DNA of 64,000 bases from Pseudomonas sp. ICMP22404. Lineage in GTDB: Bacteria > Pseudomonadota > Gammaproteobacteria > Pseudomonadales > Pseudomonadaceae. The stretch covers positions 186,001 through 250,000 of the forward strand of contig NZ_VCNG01000002.1 in the NCBI RefSeq assembly GCF_006227205.1, written 5' to 3'. Positions 1 through 12,575 of this stretch are shown here, piece after piece. How positions within the stretch are numbered: the first letter of the stretch is position 1; each line of letters opens with the position of its first letter. The position numbers were made by a program, and so were the translations under genes. The notes under the pieces are model-generated. The model had not been told where the DNA came from, searched no databases, and saw only the letters and a program-made list of their open reading frames with translations.

Positions 1-557
1 CCGATGTCGTGGACTTCGATGGCGGCGCGGTCCGAGGTCGAGCCGTTGATGGCAATCTTGAACTTGCGCGGCAGGTAGGCGAATTCCGGGTGGAACGTGG
101 TCCACTGACGGACGATCTCGCACCATGGACGTGGGTCGATCAACTCATCGGCCGCGACACCGGCGAACTGGTCGGTGGTGACGTTGCGCAGGCAGTTGCC
201 GCTGGTCTGGATCGCGTGCATTTGCACGGTGGCCAGCTCAGCCAGGATCTCGGGGACATCTTCCAGGGCCGGCCAGTTGTACTGGACGTTCTGCCGCGTA
301 CTGATGTGGGCGTAGCCCTTGTCGTAGTCGCGGGCAATCTGGGCCAGCTTGCGCACCTGGCGTGCGGTCAGTTGGCCGTAAGGCACCGCCACCCGCAGCA
401 TCGGGGCGAAACGCTGGATGTACAGGCCGTTCTGCAGGCGCAGAGGGCGGAATTCTTCTTCGCTCAGCTCGCCTGCCAGATAGCGTCGGGTCTGATCACG
501 GAACTGCTTGACGCGGTCCTCGATGATCCGCTGATCGTACTCGTCATATACGTACAT
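1..557 (-). CDS. cysI: Sulfite/nitrite reductase hemoprotein subunit CysI, 5' part
   Basis: The gene runs off the left edge; only the first 185 codons are present. The protein begins MYVYDEYDQRIIEDRV and continues with RYLAGELSEEEFRPLRLQNG, then RQNVQYNWP and TSGNCLRNVTTD, the N-terminal ferredoxin-like half of the siroheme/4Fe-4S sulfite or nitrite reductase family (the Arg- and Thr-rich substrate and siroheme contacts lie in this half). The enzyme reduces sulfite to sulfide in cytoplasmic cysteine synthesis. The cluster-binding cysteines are beyond the window. The start is the ATG at 555-557. Assignment to sulfite rather than assimilatory nitrite reductase rests on similarity to Pseudomonas CysI as remembered, so it is likely but not certain. 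Confidence 0.85.
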   Translation of the reverse strand, partial: MYVYDEYDQRIIEDRVKQFRDQTRRYLAGELSEEEFRPLRLQNGLYIQRFAPMLRVAVPYGQLTARQVRKLAQIARDYDKGYAHISTRQNVQYNWPALEDVPEILAELATVQMHAIQTSGNCLRNVTTDQFAGVAADELIDPRPWCEIVRQWTTFHPEFAYLPRKFKIAINGSTSDRAAIEVHDI

Positions 558-848
558 ATAAGTCTCGGTCTCAGGCTTGGGCCGATCAGAAACAGCTGCG
601 TATTGGCTCGCTGGAATCGGGTTCTGCCTCGGCAATTCTGCGCGCACGGCCGCGCACTCCTAAAGGAGCCGGTGCACGATACCTGTTTTGAGTTATGCGC
701 AAAAGTGATGTTTGAGTATATGTAAAGAACCAAATGACCTAATGGGGTCTATCGGCATGGAACCCACATTTGTCGTATGGGCAATCATCGTCTTAACTGT
801 GGTCGAGTCCCTATGCAATCACCTAAAAAACCGACAAGAGGCGATGCA
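558..848. other. Intergenic region between cysI and a small membrane protein gene
   Basis: About 290 bases with no convincing gene. It must hold the leftward cysI promoter and the rightward promoter of the small gene at 849. An AT-richer patch near 690-735 is the likeliest promoter/operator zone for cysI. I could not identify a definite CysB site. Open frames here lack family resemblance and appear accidental. Confidence 0.5.
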
Positions 849-962
849 ATGAGCAATCCGACCAAAGCAAGGAAAAGCGACAGCACTGTTGATGCCTGGG
901 CCATTCTGTTCCTGATAATCCTGGTGGTAGGCACGGCGGTGTTCTGGGTCAGTCATCAGTAA
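849..962 (+). CDS. Small single-pass membrane protein (37 aa), function unknown
   Basis: A 37-residue protein beginning MSNPTKARKSDSTVDAW. It has a short charged N-terminus and one hydrophobic segment, AILFLIILVVGTAVFWV (about residues 18-34), ending SHQ. The ATG at 849 follows an AGAGG ribosome site at about 836-840, better placed than the upstream in-frame ATGs at 777 and 813. Small proteins of this look occur next to cysI in pseudomonads as far as I recall, but no function is known to me. It is probably an inner-membrane microprotein. Confidence 0.6.
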   Translation: MSNPTKARKSDSTVDAWAILFLIILVVGTAVFWVSHQ

Positions 963-1014
963 TCGGTCGTCCAACGCAATAAAAACCTGCCGGACCAGGC
1001 CTGTGAGAGCAGGC

Positions 1015-1100
1015 CTGTGGGAGCAAAGCTTGCTCGCGATGAACGATGACGCGGTCTCGACCGTGTCGTTTGCGTCGCGAGCAAGCTTTGCTCCCACAGG
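1015..1100. repeat. REP pair (GTGGGAGC type)
   Basis: Two facing copies of the Pseudomonas REP palindrome: CTGTGGGAGCAAAGCTTGCT at about 1015-1034 and its inverse ending CTCCCACAGG at 1099, enclosing a short spacer. This is a typical intergenic REPIN-like pair between convergently arranged genes. Confidence 0.85.
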
Positions 1101-1135
1101 CTAGTTCCCACAGGAGGTTGATGTGCAGACCCTTG

Positions 1136-1354
1136 CTATAGCCCCGCCAGATGCACCACCAGCTTGACGATGCCAAACAGCGTCAGGGCGAAGATCACCG
1201 TGAACGCGATCCCCAGGATCACGAAGTGACTTGGTTTGCCGTGGGTGAAGTCACGGGCGCGGTTCTTGCCGCTCTGCACGCCGAAGGCGGCGGCCAGTAC
1301 GCTGTGCATCATCTGCAGCAGGGTTGGCGGCTTGTTGTCGACTGGATCGTCCAT
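1136..1354 (-). CDS. DUF2970 family small membrane protein
   Basis: A 72-residue protein starting MDDPVDNKPPTLLQMMHSVL. The central AAFGVQSGKNRARDF followed by a C-terminal hydrophobic helix (FVILGIAFTVIFALTLFGIVKLVV split over about residues 45-70) is the DUF2970 pattern. I chose the ATG at 1354 because GAGGGA lies five bases upstream; an in-frame ATG at 1372 would add MADEGF but has no ribosome site. Function is unknown. It sits downstream of, and in the same direction as, metH, past the metH terminator, so it is probably expressed separately. Confidence 0.7.
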   Translation of the reverse strand: MDDPVDNKPPTLLQMMHSVLAAAFGVQSGKNRARDFTHGKPSHFVILGIAFTVIFALTLFGIVKLVVHLAGL

Positions 1355-1401
1355 AAATCCCTCGTCTGCCATGGGTATGGGACAAGCATAGACAACCCGT
1401 G

Positions 1402-1438
1402 AAAAAAAGGATCACGGCCGTTGCCGACCGTGATCCTT
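1402..1438 (-). terminator. Rho-independent terminator of metH
   Basis: A perfect 9-bp stem, GGATCACGG at 1409-1417 paired with CCGTGATCC at 1428-1436, with an 11-nt loop region. Read leftward it is followed by seven T residues (1402-1408). It begins a few bases after the metH stop. Confidence 0.9.
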
Positions 1439-1441
1439 CAC

Positions 1442-5152
<3,711 letters not shown>

Positions 5153-5306
5153 AGGACTACCTGGAAAAAAGACCATTACGAAGCCAGGAATCATAGCAAA
5201 CCTGTGCCGGATTTGATCGTGGGTGGCTTTTGCATGAATTTCGCTCATGTTTGCAACCGGCTGCTGGCCCGGTAGAATCGCTGCTCTATCTCTTAGGGAC
5301 CGAGAC

Positions 5307-7598
5307 ATGCCGTACCGCGTCTTATTCGGCAGTCTGTTGCTGCTGTTGTCTTTTGCCGCAGCCGCCAAGGATCCCGTGCCAGCGTTGTCCTACACCCGCG
5401 ACATCCAGCCGATCTTCACCGAGAAGTGCGTGGCCTGCCACGCTTGCTACGACTCCGCTTGCCAGTTGAACCTGGGCAGCGGCGAAGGTGCGGCCCGGGG
5501 CGCGAGCAAAATGTCGGTGTATGACGGCGAGCGCCGCGAGGCCGCCGTCCCGACCCGCTTGTTCTATGACGCCTCCGGCCCGCAGGCCTGGCAGCGCAAG
5601 GGCTTTTATTCGGTGCTCGATGCCCAGGGCAGCCAGGCTGCGTTGATGGCGCAGATGCTGGCGCTGGGGCACGGCGCGCCGCTGCAGCCCAACGCCAAGC
5701 TGCCGGAAGAGATCGTGCTGGGTCTCGGGCGTGAAAACAGCTGCGCGATGCCGGGGCAATTCGATGGGTACGCCGCCGCGCACCCCAGAGAGGGTATGCC
5801 CATGGCGGTCACCGGCCTGACCGAGCAGCAATACCAGACCTTGCAGCGCTGGCTGGCCGCCGGCGCGCCCATCGACCAGCAAGCCCTGGCCCCAAGTTCC
5901 GCTGAAGCCTTGCAGGTGGTGCAATGGGAAAACCTGCTTAACGCCCCCGGCGCCCGGGAGAGCCTGGTGGCCCGCTGGTTGTTCGAGCACTGGTTCCTGG
6001 CGCACATCTATTTCAAGGACGGCGAGCCAGGGCATTTCTTCCAGTGGGTGCGTTCGCGCACGCCCAGTGGCCAGCCGATCGACCTGATCAACACCCGTCG
6101 CCCGAACGACGATCCCGGCACCCGCGTCTATTACCGGCTCTGGGCGGTGCAAGGGGTGATCGTGCACAAGACCCACATCACCTACGGGCTGAGTGCGGCC
6201 AAGATGGCGCGGATCAAGAGCCTGTTCTACAAGGGCAACTGGCAGGTCACGGCGTTGCCCGGCTACGGCCCGGAGCGCCGCTCGAATCCGTTCTCCACCT
6301 TTGAAGCGATCCCGGCCCAGGCCCGTTATCAATTCATGCTCGATAACGCCGAATATTTCGTGCGCACCTTTATCCGCGGCCCGGTGTGCCGGGGCCAGAT
6401 CGCCACGGATGTGATCCGCGACAATTTCTGGGCGCTGTTCCAGGCCCCTGAGCACGACCTGTACATCACCGATCCGAACTATCGCGGCCAGGCCACGCCA
6501 TTGCTGGCGATGCCGGGGCAGAACGACGATGTGGGCAGCGTTGTCAGCCTGTGGCTCGACTATCGGGACAAGCGCAACGCCTACGAGGCCCTGCGCCGGG
6601 ACAATTACGCCGAGTTGCCGGCACCGAGCTGGTCGACGCTGTGGGCCGGTAACGACAATGCCTTGCTGAGTATTTTCCGGCACTTCGACAGCGCCTCGGT
6701 CACCAAGGGCCTGATCGGCGAAGTACCGCAGACGATGTGGCTGTTCGACTTCCCGTTGTTGGAGCGCACCTATTACCAACTGGCGGTGAATTTCGATGTG
6801 TTCGGCAACGTCTCCCATCAGGCCCAGACGCGGCTGTACTTCGACCTGATTCGCAATGGCGCGGAACAGAACTTCCTGCGCCTGATGCCGGCCGATTCCC
6901 GTGAAGGCTACCTCGACGACTGGTATCAGTCCGGCGGCAAATTCAAGATGTGGCTGGATTACGAGAGCATCGACAATGACAAGTCGACCGCTCTCAAGCT
7001 GGACGAACGCGACCCCAAGGGCGATTTCGCCCGGCAATTGCTGGTCCGCTATGGCGAGCTGAATGCGCGGCCCGATCCGATCAATCGCTGCGACGGCGCC
7101 TATTGCTCGCGCCCAAACATCGATCCGGCCTTGCAGAACGCTGAGCAGGCCCTCAGTCGCCTGGTGTCGCGCCCGGCGGCGGGGCTTCGGGTCATCGACC
7201 AGTTGCCGGAAGCGACGATGCTGCGCATCGAAACTTCCAACGGTCATCGCGAGATCTACAGCCTGCTGCGCAACCGCGCCCATAGTAATGTGGCGTTCCT
7301 GCTGGGCGAGGAGCGGCGCTATCAGCCGGGGCTGGACACCTTGACGGTTTATCCGGGCGTGCTCAGCAGCTACCCGAACTTCATGTTCAATATCCCGGCC
7401 GGACAAGTCCCGGCGTTCGTCGACGCCATGGAAAACGCCCAGGATGAGCAAGCTTTCGAGCGGATTGTCGAGCGTTGGGGGATTCGTCGCAGTCACCCGC
7501 AGTTCTGGCACTACTTCCATGACTTGAGCCGTTACATCGAGGAAACCGAGCCCCTGGAGGCCGGCGTGCTGGACATGAATCGCTACCAGAACCTCTGA
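5307..7598 (+). CDS. cti: Periplasmic fatty acid cis/trans isomerase Cti
   Basis: Converts cis-unsaturated phospholipid acyl chains to trans, a fast membrane-rigidifying response to solvents or heat in pseudomonads. The 763-aa product begins with a signal peptide ([17 protein letters not shown], cleavage near residue 20) followed by a c-type heme site CVACH at residues 41-45 in [12 protein letters not shown], characteristic of Cti. The remainder is typical in length. ATG at 5307 is preceded by AGGGAC. The gene diverges from metH with a 154-base shared promoter region. A GC-rich hairpin follows the stop. Confidence 0.93.
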   Translation: MPYRVLFGSLLLLLSFAAAAKDPVPALSYTRDIQPIFTEKCVACHACYDSACQLNLGSGEGAARGASKMSVYDGERREAAVPTRLFYDASGPQAWQRKGFYSVLDAQGSQAALMAQMLALGHGAPLQPNAKLPEEIVLGLGRENSCAMPGQFDGYAAAHPREGMPMAVTGLTEQQYQTLQRWLAAGAPIDQQALAPSSAEALQVVQWENLLNAPGARESLVARWLFEHWFLAHIYFKDGEPGHFFQWVRSRTPSGQPIDLINTRRPNDDPGTRVYYRLWAVQGVIVHKTHITYGLSAAKMARIKSLFYKGNWQVTALPGYGPERRSNPFSTFEAIPAQARYQFMLDNAEYFVRTFIRGPVCRGQIATDVIRDNFWALFQAPEHDLYITDPNYRGQATPLLAMPGQNDDVGSVVSLWLDYRDKRNAYEALRRDNYAELPAPSWSTLWAGNDNALLSIFRHFDSASVTKGLIGEVPQTMWLFDFPLLERTYYQLAVNFDVFGNVSHQAQTRLYFDLIRNGAEQNFLRLMPADSREGYLDDWYQSGGKFKMWLDYESIDNDKSTALKLDERDPKGDFARQLLVRYGELNARPDPINRCDGAYCSRPNIDPALQNAEQALSRLVSRPAAGLRVIDQLPEATMLRIETSNGHREIYSLLRNRAHSNVAFLLGEERRYQPGLDTLTVYPGVLSSYPNFMFNIPAGQVPAFVDAMENAQDEQAFERIVERWGIRRSHPQFWHYFHDLSRYIEETEPLEAGVLDMNRYQNL

Positions 7599-8300
<702 letters not shown>

Positions 8301-8320
8301 TCGTTGCAGCCTGGACTACC

Positions 8321-8483
8321 GCAATCGCGAGCAGGGCTCGCTCCCACAAGGATTGGGCTGAACGCTGAATTTGCGATCACCCAGAACTCTGTGGGAGCGA
8401 GCCCTGCTCGCGATTGCGGCGGTACATTCAACATCATTTCTGTCTGATCCACCGCTATCGCGAGCAGGCTCGCTCCCACAGAC
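8321..8483. repeat. Three REP units between nfuA and cobM
   Basis: Units at about 8321-8349, 8388-8418 and 8451-8483, carrying GCGAGCAGGGCTCGCTCCCA or its inverse. The first two face each other; the third is an additional single unit. They lie between the convergent nfuA and cobM ends. Confidence 0.85.
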
Positions 8484-8499
8484 AATGGATATTGAGCGG

Positions 8500-9246
8500 T
8501 CAGGGTCTGTAGAGATGTGCATGCCCGGCGCGGTAGAGCGATGATTCGCTGAACACGTCGTTGCCCAGCACCCGTCCCACCAGAATCAGCGCCGTGCGGC
8601 GAAAGCCCTTGGCCTGCACTTTTGCGGCAATGTCGGCCAGCGTCCCCATCACCCAATCCTGATCCGGCCAGGTCGCCCGGTGAATCACGGCAATCGGGCA
8701 ATCCGCGCCGTAGTGGGGCAGCAGCTCACCGACGATTTTTTCCAGATGATTGACCCCCAGGTGGATCGCCATGGTCGTTCCATGTTGCGCCAGGCTACCC
8801 AACTCTTCTCCGGCGGGCATCGCGGTCTTGTCCGCGTAGCGGGTGAGGATCACGCTCTGGGCGATGTCCGGCAAGGTCAGTTCGGCGCCCAGCAGGGCGG
8901 CGCAGGCTGAGGTCGCGGTCACGCCTGGAATGATTTCAAAGGGGATGTCCAGTTCCCGCAGGCAACGAATCTGCTCGCCGATGGCGCCGTACAGGCTCGG
9001 GTCGCCGGAATGCACCCTGGCGACGTCCTGGCCGTTGCGATGGGCTGCCTCCATCAGCGCGATGATCTGTTCCAGATGCAGTTCGGCGCTGTTGATCACC
9101 TGTTCGGCGCAATGGCCCTCGAGCACGGCGGCGGGCACCAGGGAGCCGGCATAAATGATCACCGCGCAGCTGCGCACGAGTCGCTGGCCCTTGACGGTGA
9201 TCAATTCCGGATCGCCGGGGCCGGCGCCAATGAAGTAGACGGTCAT
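8500..9246 (-). CDS. cobM: Precorrin-4 C11-methyltransferase CobM
   Basis: SAM-dependent methylation of precorrin-4 at C11, giving precorrin-5 in the aerobic cobalamin pathway. The 248-aa protein shows the tetrapyrrole methylase signatures VYFIGAGPGDPELITVKG at the N-terminus, ARVHSGDPSLYGAI and FEIIPGVTATSACAALLG, and length fits CobM. The ATG at 9246 is preceded by AGGAACCGGTC; the longer frame to 9306 is not needed. It is the last gene of the leftward cbtB-cbtA-cobE-cobM unit, separated from cobE by 79 bases, and is therefore probably under the cobalamin riboswitch at 10757-10948. Confidence 0.94.
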   Translation of the reverse strand: MTVYFIGAGPGDPELITVKGQRLVRSCAVIIYAGSLVPAAVLEGHCAEQVINSAELHLEQIIALMEAAHRNGQDVARVHSGDPSLYGAIGEQIRCLRELDIPFEIIPGVTATSACAALLGAELTLPDIAQSVILTRYADKTAMPAGEELGSLAQHGTTMAIHLGVNHLEKIVGELLPHYGADCPIAVIHRATWPDQDWVMGTLADIAAKVQAKGFRRTALILVGRVLGNDVFSESSLYRAGHAHLYRP

Positions 9247-9325
9247 GACCGGTTCCTGAAAAAAGAAGGGAGAGCGATGCCTGAATGAAGATCGCTCATG
9301 ATCCATGGAGGGCGATTATCGGGTT

Positions 9326-9730
9326 TTACGACGCGACCGCCAATGCCAGTGTGGCCTGGGCGCACTTTTGGCGAGGAATACGCAAGGTGGCAGCGGTCTG
9401 CCCCAGTTGTTCGGCAAGGGCCAGTGCCGCGCTTTCGGCAACGCCGTAGCAACCCGTGCGCTCGAAAGCGATCTGCGAGCGGTGGCTGAGGCGTTCCCGA
9501 TAGCCCGATAACTGGCCAGCATTGAAGAAGGTCAGCGGCAGGGCCAGTTGCCCCGCCAATGCCAGCAGGCCTGGTTCGTCACGCTTGAGATCGATACTGG
9601 CTAGGGCCCCCACCGCTTCAAGCGCGATGCCGTGGGTCAGCAATGCCTCATCCAGTAATGCGCGCAACACGCTGGCCGGGCAACCGCGCTGGCAGCCCAG
9701 GCCGACCACCAGCACCTGCCCGCTATTCAT
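9326..9730 (-). CDS. cobE: Cobalamin biosynthesis protein CobE (CbiG C-terminal family)
   Basis: A 134-aa protein beginning MNSGQVLVVGLGCQRGCP. The GLGCxRG start and overall size match CobE, homologous to the C-terminal domain of CbiG, which is required in the aerobic pathway (its exact step is poorly defined). Its ATG overlaps the cbtA stop by four bases (ATGA at 9727-9730), indicating translational coupling. Confidence 0.85.
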   Translation of the reverse strand: MNSGQVLVVGLGCQRGCPASVLRALLDEALLTHGIALEAVGALASIDLKRDEPGLLALAGQLALPLTFFNAGQLSGYRERLSHRSQIAFERTGCYGVAESAALALAEQLGQTAATLRIPRQKCAQATLALAVAS

Positions 9731-10434
9731 GCCTCGTGGTGAGCTTGACCGTCACGGCGGAACAGCCAGGCGCTGATCAGGCCGAGGGCCAGCCAGAACG
9801 CGACGTTGGTCAATTGCGAGGCGATCTTGAATTGGCTTTCAAGGGCTTCGGGCGCCAGCATCGAGTGGACCTCCGGCTGCGGTGCGCCGATGACATGGGG
9901 CACCAGCAAAGTCGCCACGCCCAGCAGTTTGAGCAGCCAATGCCTGCCGAACGCGATCAGGGCGATGCCCACGGCCGTGGACGCCGCGGTGCCGATCCAC
10001 CACATTTGCCGTTGAGCCAGGTCGGCCGCGGCAGTGCCGGGCAGTTCCGGCGGCAGGCCAAGGGTTGGCGCGAGGACGAAGGTGGCATAACCGGCCAGGC
10101 CCCAGAGCAGGCCTTGGGAGGTGCGGGTAGGTGTACGCAAGGTGTACAGGCCCGCCAGCATCAGGGCGAAACCCACGGCGACCACCAGGTTGCCACCGGT
10201 GGTGGACAGCACGCGCTGCCAGCCATCTTCGGGTTCCCAGGCTCCGGCATCATGGTTGTGAGCGGCGCCGTCGGCATGCTGATGGGCCTCGACAGGGGCT
10301 TCGGCCGCAGGGGCTTTTTCATAGGTCTCGGCCTGCAGGATCAGCGGCGAAACCCATAGGCTTTGCAGGAGGGTCAGCAGCAGGGCGGCCAGCAAACCAC
10401 TGAACCCAGCGGTTTGCGCGATACGCTTGATCAT
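9727..10434 (-). CDS. cbtA: Cobalt transporter subunit CbtA
   Basis: A 235-aa inner-membrane protein. It begins MIKRIAQTAGFSGLLAALLL and has about five hydrophobic segments plus a histidine-rich loop near residues 48-60 (EAHQHADGAAHNHD), as expected for CbtA, a candidate cobalt importer found with CbtB under B12 riboswitches. The ATG at 10434 gives the family start; an open extension to 10698 is low-complexity and overlaps cbtB. It lies 11 bases after the cbtB stop. Confidence 0.88.
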   Translation of the reverse strand: MIKRIAQTAGFSGLLAALLLTLLQSLWVSPLILQAETYEKAPAAEAPVEAHQHADGAAHNHDAGAWEPEDGWQRVLSTTGGNLVVAVGFALMLAGLYTLRTPTRTSQGLLWGLAGYATFVLAPTLGLPPELPGTAAADLAQRQMWWIGTAASTAVGIALIAFGRHWLLKLLGVATLLVPHVIGAPQPEVHSMLAPEALESQFKIASQLTNVAFWLALGLISAWLFRRDGQAHHEA

Positions 10435-10445
10435 GTCGGCAGGTC

Positions 10446-10634
10446 TCAATGGCACGGGAAGGCGGCGCTGTGGCGGGTGTCGTGGGCCGCGTTGTGCACC
10501 GCCTCGATGTGGGAGAAACCGGCGAAATAGACCAGGCCAGCCCCCAGGATCGAGGCGAGGATTGCCGCGCTCAGGCGCTGGCTCAGGGTCGTGGTGCTGC
10601 TGGCGGTGCGGGCGGTGGTGCTGATGGTCGACAT
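10446..10634 (-). CDS. cbtB: Cobalt transporter subunit CbtB
   Basis: A 62-aa protein with one transmembrane helix (SAAILASILGAGLVYFAGF) and a metal-binding C-terminus rich in histidine (HNAAHDTRHSAAFPCH), the CbtB signature. ATG at 10634. First gene of the leftward operon, about 120 bases downstream of a cobalamin riboswitch; the intervening leader should hold the expression platform. Confidence 0.88.
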   Translation of the reverse strand: MSTISTTARTASSTTTLSQRLSAAILASILGAGLVYFAGFSHIEAVHNAAHDTRHSAAFPCH

Positions 10635-10756
10635 GGCGCTTCCCTCTGTTCTTGTCTTGGCCAGTGGGTACATCGAGCGCAATGAAACCTCGGGCCAAAG
10701 CCCGTCAGGATTCGAACAGCGCCCGCCCACCGCGGGTTTGTTGATATTTGAATTGC

Positions 10757-10948
10757 GGGCCGGTCTCCGGGCTCACGAGGGGCAGGGCCTTGGCCTTGCC
10801 TGCAAGCGTCACCTTCCCATGCCATGGGGCACAGTGGATCTGACGCTTCGCTCGCTTACCGTTGCGGGGGCAGCACCGGACTGACGTGGCCTTGAAGTAA
10901 AGCACACGATTCACCGGTTTCCCGTTTCACCCTGTGAAGGGCACCCGT
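10757..10948 (-). promoter_or_regulatory. Cobalamin riboswitch controlling cbtB-cbtA-cobE-cobM
   Basis: Read leftward, the region contains the conserved B12 box core GCTGCCCCCGCAAC (complement of 10861-10874), a following GGTAAGCGAG-type segment, a CCACTG element, GGGAAGG, and a closing GAGCCCGGAGACCGGCC. The opening GGTGCCC (near 10942-10948) can pair with the closing part. These are the hallmarks of adenosylcobalamin riboswitches. It lies upstream of cobalt uptake and corrin genes, so high B12 should repress them. Confidence 0.92.
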
Positions 10949-11046
10949 AACAAATGGTCTGTGTAGCCACACAGACCATGCACAGGAGAGCATGGGGCGG
11001 GGTGGGGCGTCAATTGTCAGCAACTGGATCTGATGTGGGAACACCC

Positions 11047-11146
11047 TACCGTGGGAGCAAGGCTTGCTCGCGATCCAGACGACGCGGTGCTATGGAGCAA
11101 ACCGCGTCATCGTTTGTCGCGGGCAAGCCTTGCTCCCACGGTATGA
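11047..11146. repeat. REP pair between the two riboswitches
   Basis: GTGGGAGCAAGGCTTGCTCG at 11051-11070 and its inverse ending CTTGCTCCCACGG at about 11141. It separates the two divergent riboswitch-controlled units, so the promoters of both units lie outside it on either side. Confidence 0.85.
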
Positions 11147-11207
11147 GTTGTCCTTGAGCCTGCTTGCAGACATTGACCCGCCCGCACACCCTGCGTAGCC
11201 TTGCGCC

Positions 11208-11395
11208 TTCGAGGTTCTTCGGTTTGCGCCGAAGCTAAGACGGGAACGCGGTCCAAGCCGCGGCTGCCCCCGCAACTGTGAACGGTGACGTTCCTGCCAG
11301 GCCACTGTGCATGCAGCACGGGAAGGCGCAGGAATTGCCAGGGCTTTCTATGAAAAGCCGGGATCGGCCCGCCGTCAGCCAGGAGACCTGCCTCG
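11208..11395 (+). promoter_or_regulatory. Cobalamin riboswitch controlling cobW-cobN-chlI/chlD
   Basis: Contains AAGACGGGAACGCGGT, the core GGCTGCCCCCGCAACTGTGA (11262-11281), the GCCACTG box at 11301-11307, a CACGGGAAGG segment and the closing AGCCAGGAGACCTGCC (11378-11393), in the canonical order. It ends about 110 bases before the cobW ATG. Confidence 0.94.
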
Positions 11396-11507
11396 AGACA
11401 GATTCTCACTACAACCGGGCGGGGTGATCCGGTGACGAAATCTTCCGCGCACGCCTGTGCCTGCGGTTGTCGTCCCGTTTGCCCGCCACCTTGCCAAAGG
11501 GCATCCG

Positions 11508-12572
11508 ATGAAAACACTGGCCAAACTTCCCGTCACTATCGTTACCGGTTTCCTCGGCTCGGGTAAGACCACGCTGCTGCGACACATGCTCGACAACGCC
11601 CAGGGCCGGCGTATCGCGGTCATCGTCAACGAGTTCGGCGAGCTGGGCATCGACGGTGAGATCCTCAAGCAGTGCTCCATCGGTTGCACCGAAGAAGAAG
11701 CCAGCGGCCGAGTCTATGAACTGGCCAACGGTTGCTTGTGCTGCACCGTGCAGGAGGAGTTCTTCCCGGTGATGCGCGAGCTGGTGGCCCGGCGCGGCGA
11801 CCTCGACCATATCCTCATCGAAACGTCCGGCCTGGCCTTGCCCAAGCCGTTGGTCCAGGCCTTCCAGTGGCCGGAAATCCGCAGTGCCTGCACCGTCGAT
11901 GCGGTGATCACCGTGGTCGACAGCCCGGCCGTGGCCGCTGGCACCTTCGCCGCCTTCCCCGATCAGGTCGATGCCCAGCGCAAGCTCGATCCGAACCTGG
12001 ACCACGAGTCGCCGCTGCATGAACTGTTCGCCGATCAGTTGGCGAGCGCCGACCTGGTGATCCTCAACAAGGCCGACCTGATCAGCCCGGAAGACCTGGC
12101 GAAAGTCCGTCTTGAAGTGGCCGAAGAACTGCCACCGGCAGTCAAGGTCATCGAAGCCAGCAACGGTCGCCTGCCGCTGGAAGTGCTGATCGGCCTGGGT
12201 GCCGGTTCCGAAGAGCACATCGATAGCCGCCATAGTCATCACGATCACCATCATGACGGCGACGAGGATGATCACGATCATGACGCCTTCGACTCCATTT
12301 CCATCGAACTGCCCCAGGCTGACGAAAGCTTGCTGCTGGACGCGCTGACCCAGTTGGTGGTCCAGCACGGCGTGCTGCGGGTCAAGGGGTTCGCGGCGAT
12401 CCCGAACAAGCCGATGCGCTTGCTGATCCAAGGCGTCGGCACGCGTTTCGACAAGCATTTCGACCGCCAATGGGGGGCCGACGAAGCCCGGGTGACGCGT
12501 TTGGTGTTGATCGGCCAGGCGCTGGATGCCGGGCTGCTTGAAGCGCAGTTGCGCGCCGCCCTCAGCGTCTAA
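11508..12572 (+). CDS. cobW: CobW-type GTPase metallochaperone of cobalamin synthesis
   Basis: A 354-aa G3E-family GTPase thought to supply cobalt to the CobN chelatase. Motifs: P-loop [12 protein letters not shown] (near residue 14), NEFGELGIDG, the metal-binding GCLCC motif in ANGCLCCTVQEEF, ETSGLALPKP and the guanine-binding LNKADLI. A histidine/aspartate-rich linker (HSHHDHHHDGDEDDHDHD, near residues 243-260) precedes the C-terminal CobW_C domain. ATG at 11508 is preceded by AAAGGG. First gene behind the rightward riboswitch and only three bases upstream of cobN. Confidence 0.96.
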   Translation: MKTLAKLPVTIVTGFLGSGKTTLLRHMLDNAQGRRIAVIVNEFGELGIDGEILKQCSIGCTEEEASGRVYELANGCLCCTVQEEFFPVMRELVARRGDLDHILIETSGLALPKPLVQAFQWPEIRSACTVDAVITVVDSPAVAAGTFAAFPDQVDAQRKLDPNLDHESPLHELFADQLASADLVILNKADLISPEDLAKVRLEVAEELPPAVKVIEASNGRLPLEVLIGLGAGSEEHIDSRHSHHDHHHDGDEDDHDHDAFDSISIELPQADESLLLDALTQLVVQHGVLRVKGFAAIPNKPMRLLIQGVGTRFDKHFDRQWGADEARVTRLVLIGQALDAGLLEAQLRAALSV

Positions 12573-12575
12573 GCC

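Noticed and set aside
5153..5306. Cobalamin riboswitch in front of metH
   Set aside because: No B12 box core or GCCACTG element is visible in the leader.
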